From positions 81,156,641 through 81,220,640 of the forward strand of contig NC_090946.1 of NCBI RefSeq assembly GCF_040807025.1: DNA of 64,000 nucleotides. Reading direction: 5' to 3'. Both the position numbers and the translations under genes were made by a program. Below are positions 62,740-64,000 of the stretch, one piece after another. Numbering within the stretch: position 1 is the first letter of the stretch; the number at the start of each line of letters is the position of its first letter. This DNA is from Struthio camelus (taxonomy: Eukaryota > Chordata > Aves > Struthioniformes > Struthionidae). A model generated the notes under the pieces. The model saw nothing but the letters and a program-made list of their open reading frames with translations. It did no database searches and had not been told where the DNA came from.

Positions 62740-64000
62740 CTGAAACAGAAAATGCATCAAGATCTATTAGGTATATAATATCACATTCATTGCTACAAAT
62801 TACAGCTATGTAAAGGCTGTACTCAAACAGAAGACAGGAAAACCAGGGAAGCCCCTTTGGCTTCACTACTCCTAATATGTCTACAACGCAAGTTATCCAG
62901 ATGTGGAGCCCTATCCCTTGCCTCAAGTACCCTGCCACCCACATTAAATCCCTCTGTAGCTCTTTCCCAGGCCTCAGGCTCCCAAGTTTTGCTCTGGTTC
63001 CAAGCGTGAAGCTACGGGGCCTGCTGCTTGGTTGCTGTGCTCAAACCGTCACTACTGGGGCTCCCATACAGCAGCTACTGGTGTTTGTTCCTGCAGTTTC
63101 CTGCCTCCACCCTTTCCGAGGCCTTTGCACATTTTCCCTGAGCCCAAAATATGGGTTGGGTTTACAGACACTGCTGTAAAAAGCAAAGGGAAAGCACATG
63201 GGGTGCGAGTGAAACACATACCACGTACAGCAGGCAGAGAATAGAGGGAAGTCACTCTGAACTGAGGTCCAAAAAGGAGACTGAAAGGAAAAGCTCAAGT
63301 GCCTGCTCTCTCTCAGTGGTTCGGTGCAGGCTCCTGCACTAAATCCATGTGCAAGTCCCTCTGCAACCAGCACCTGCACTGCCCCACACCAACGCTTGCC
63401 TGAAAGCACGGGCTTGTACAGTTTTCTGCTCTCCCTCTGCAGGGCTGATGCAGCCTGAAGACTGCCCAGCACCCAGAGCCGTCAGCGCTTCCCAAGACAC
63501 TGATGACTCGAGAAATCAGCTGCTCGGGTGCAGCCCCGGACACGGTCACTGTGGAGATGTGCACTGCCTGTGTGGGACTGGCAGGACAGGGCATCAGGAG
63601 AGCAAGGCAAGCGACACTTCGGGCAGCAAACTCCCTACCACTGAAGCTGCCCAGGAAGAGTTTTATTTTTTTTTTTTTTGGTTAGGAAAGACTTTTTTCT
63701 TCACACTTTTTTGTTTTGTTTCAAAGCCTGAAGAGCAGTTACTGTGAGCAATCAGTTACTTATCTGATTTTACTGCTCTTTTTGTCTCTTACAATGCAAT
63801 TTACATTTACATTTTATGTTTGCGGTTCAGTGCTCATTAGAAATGAATGGCATGGTTTTGCCAGAAAGTTTTATTAAATTAGGAGGTAACAGGAAACCAT
63901 CTACACCACCTAAGTGCAAGCTCACAACTCCAATCTAGCACAGATTTACACCTAAAATGGTTCTCAAGGGACAAACAAGAACAACAATAAAAAACCTCTC
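62740..64000 (-). other. KLHDC2: KLHDC2 intron, incomplete
   Basis: I searched for the reverse complement of the expected upstream GVWVYKNK exon and did not find it. A T15 run lies near 63665-63679. No other gene seen. Confidence 0.6.

Overview
The window is vertebrate nuclear DNA, most likely from a bird. Four protein-coding loci lie in the order VCPKMT (+), ARF6 (-), NEMF (+), KLHDC2 (-). This is the gene order I know from human chromosome 14q21-q22, read in the opposite direction. An avian source is suggested by the compact genes (NEMF's 33 coding exons fit in 26 kb), by several CR1 LINE 3' ends, and by the GC-rich promoters with short AT-rich spacers. I cannot name the species, and a crocodilian is not strictly excluded.

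Layout. 1-598: last intron and last coding exon of VCPKMT, followed by a probable 3' UTR to about 1.7 kb. 2.9-9.4 kb: a very CpG-rich stretch in which I can support no gene. 12.3-15.8 kb: ARF6 on the minus strand, with an intronless reading frame, a 3 kb AT-rich 3' UTR and a CpG-island promoter at 15.8-17.2 kb. 17.3-26.1 kb: intergenic. 26.1-28.2 kb: three full-length 7SL (SRP) RNA genes on the plus strand. 28.2-28.5 kb: the NEMF promoter. 28,487-54,627: the complete NEMF coding sequence, reconstructed here exon by exon (33 exons, 3,210 nt, 1,069 residues plus stop; every junction keeps frame). 56,387-62,739: the nine 3'-most coding exons of KLHDC2 on the minus strand; its 5' exons lie beyond the window. 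NEMF and KLHDC2 converge tail to tail.

Functional links. Three of the loci touch nascent-chain fate or protein-end surveillance. 7SL is the RNA scaffold of the signal recognition particle. NEMF is the ribosome-quality-control factor that adds C-terminal tails on stalled 60S subunits. KLHDC2 is a CUL2 substrate receptor that reads C-terminal degrons. VCPKMT methylates VCP/p97, the ATPase that extracts stalled chains. ARF6 is a membrane-traffic GTPase. I read this as conserved linkage, not as an operon.

The most interesting signal is the 7SL cluster. The copy nearest NEMF looks canonical and ends in a T5 terminator. Two upstream copies diverge in a shared way but keep hairpin pairing, the GNRA class of the helix-8 loop and short T4 terminators, and they have no poly(A) tail, so they may be structured paralogues and not retropseudogenes.
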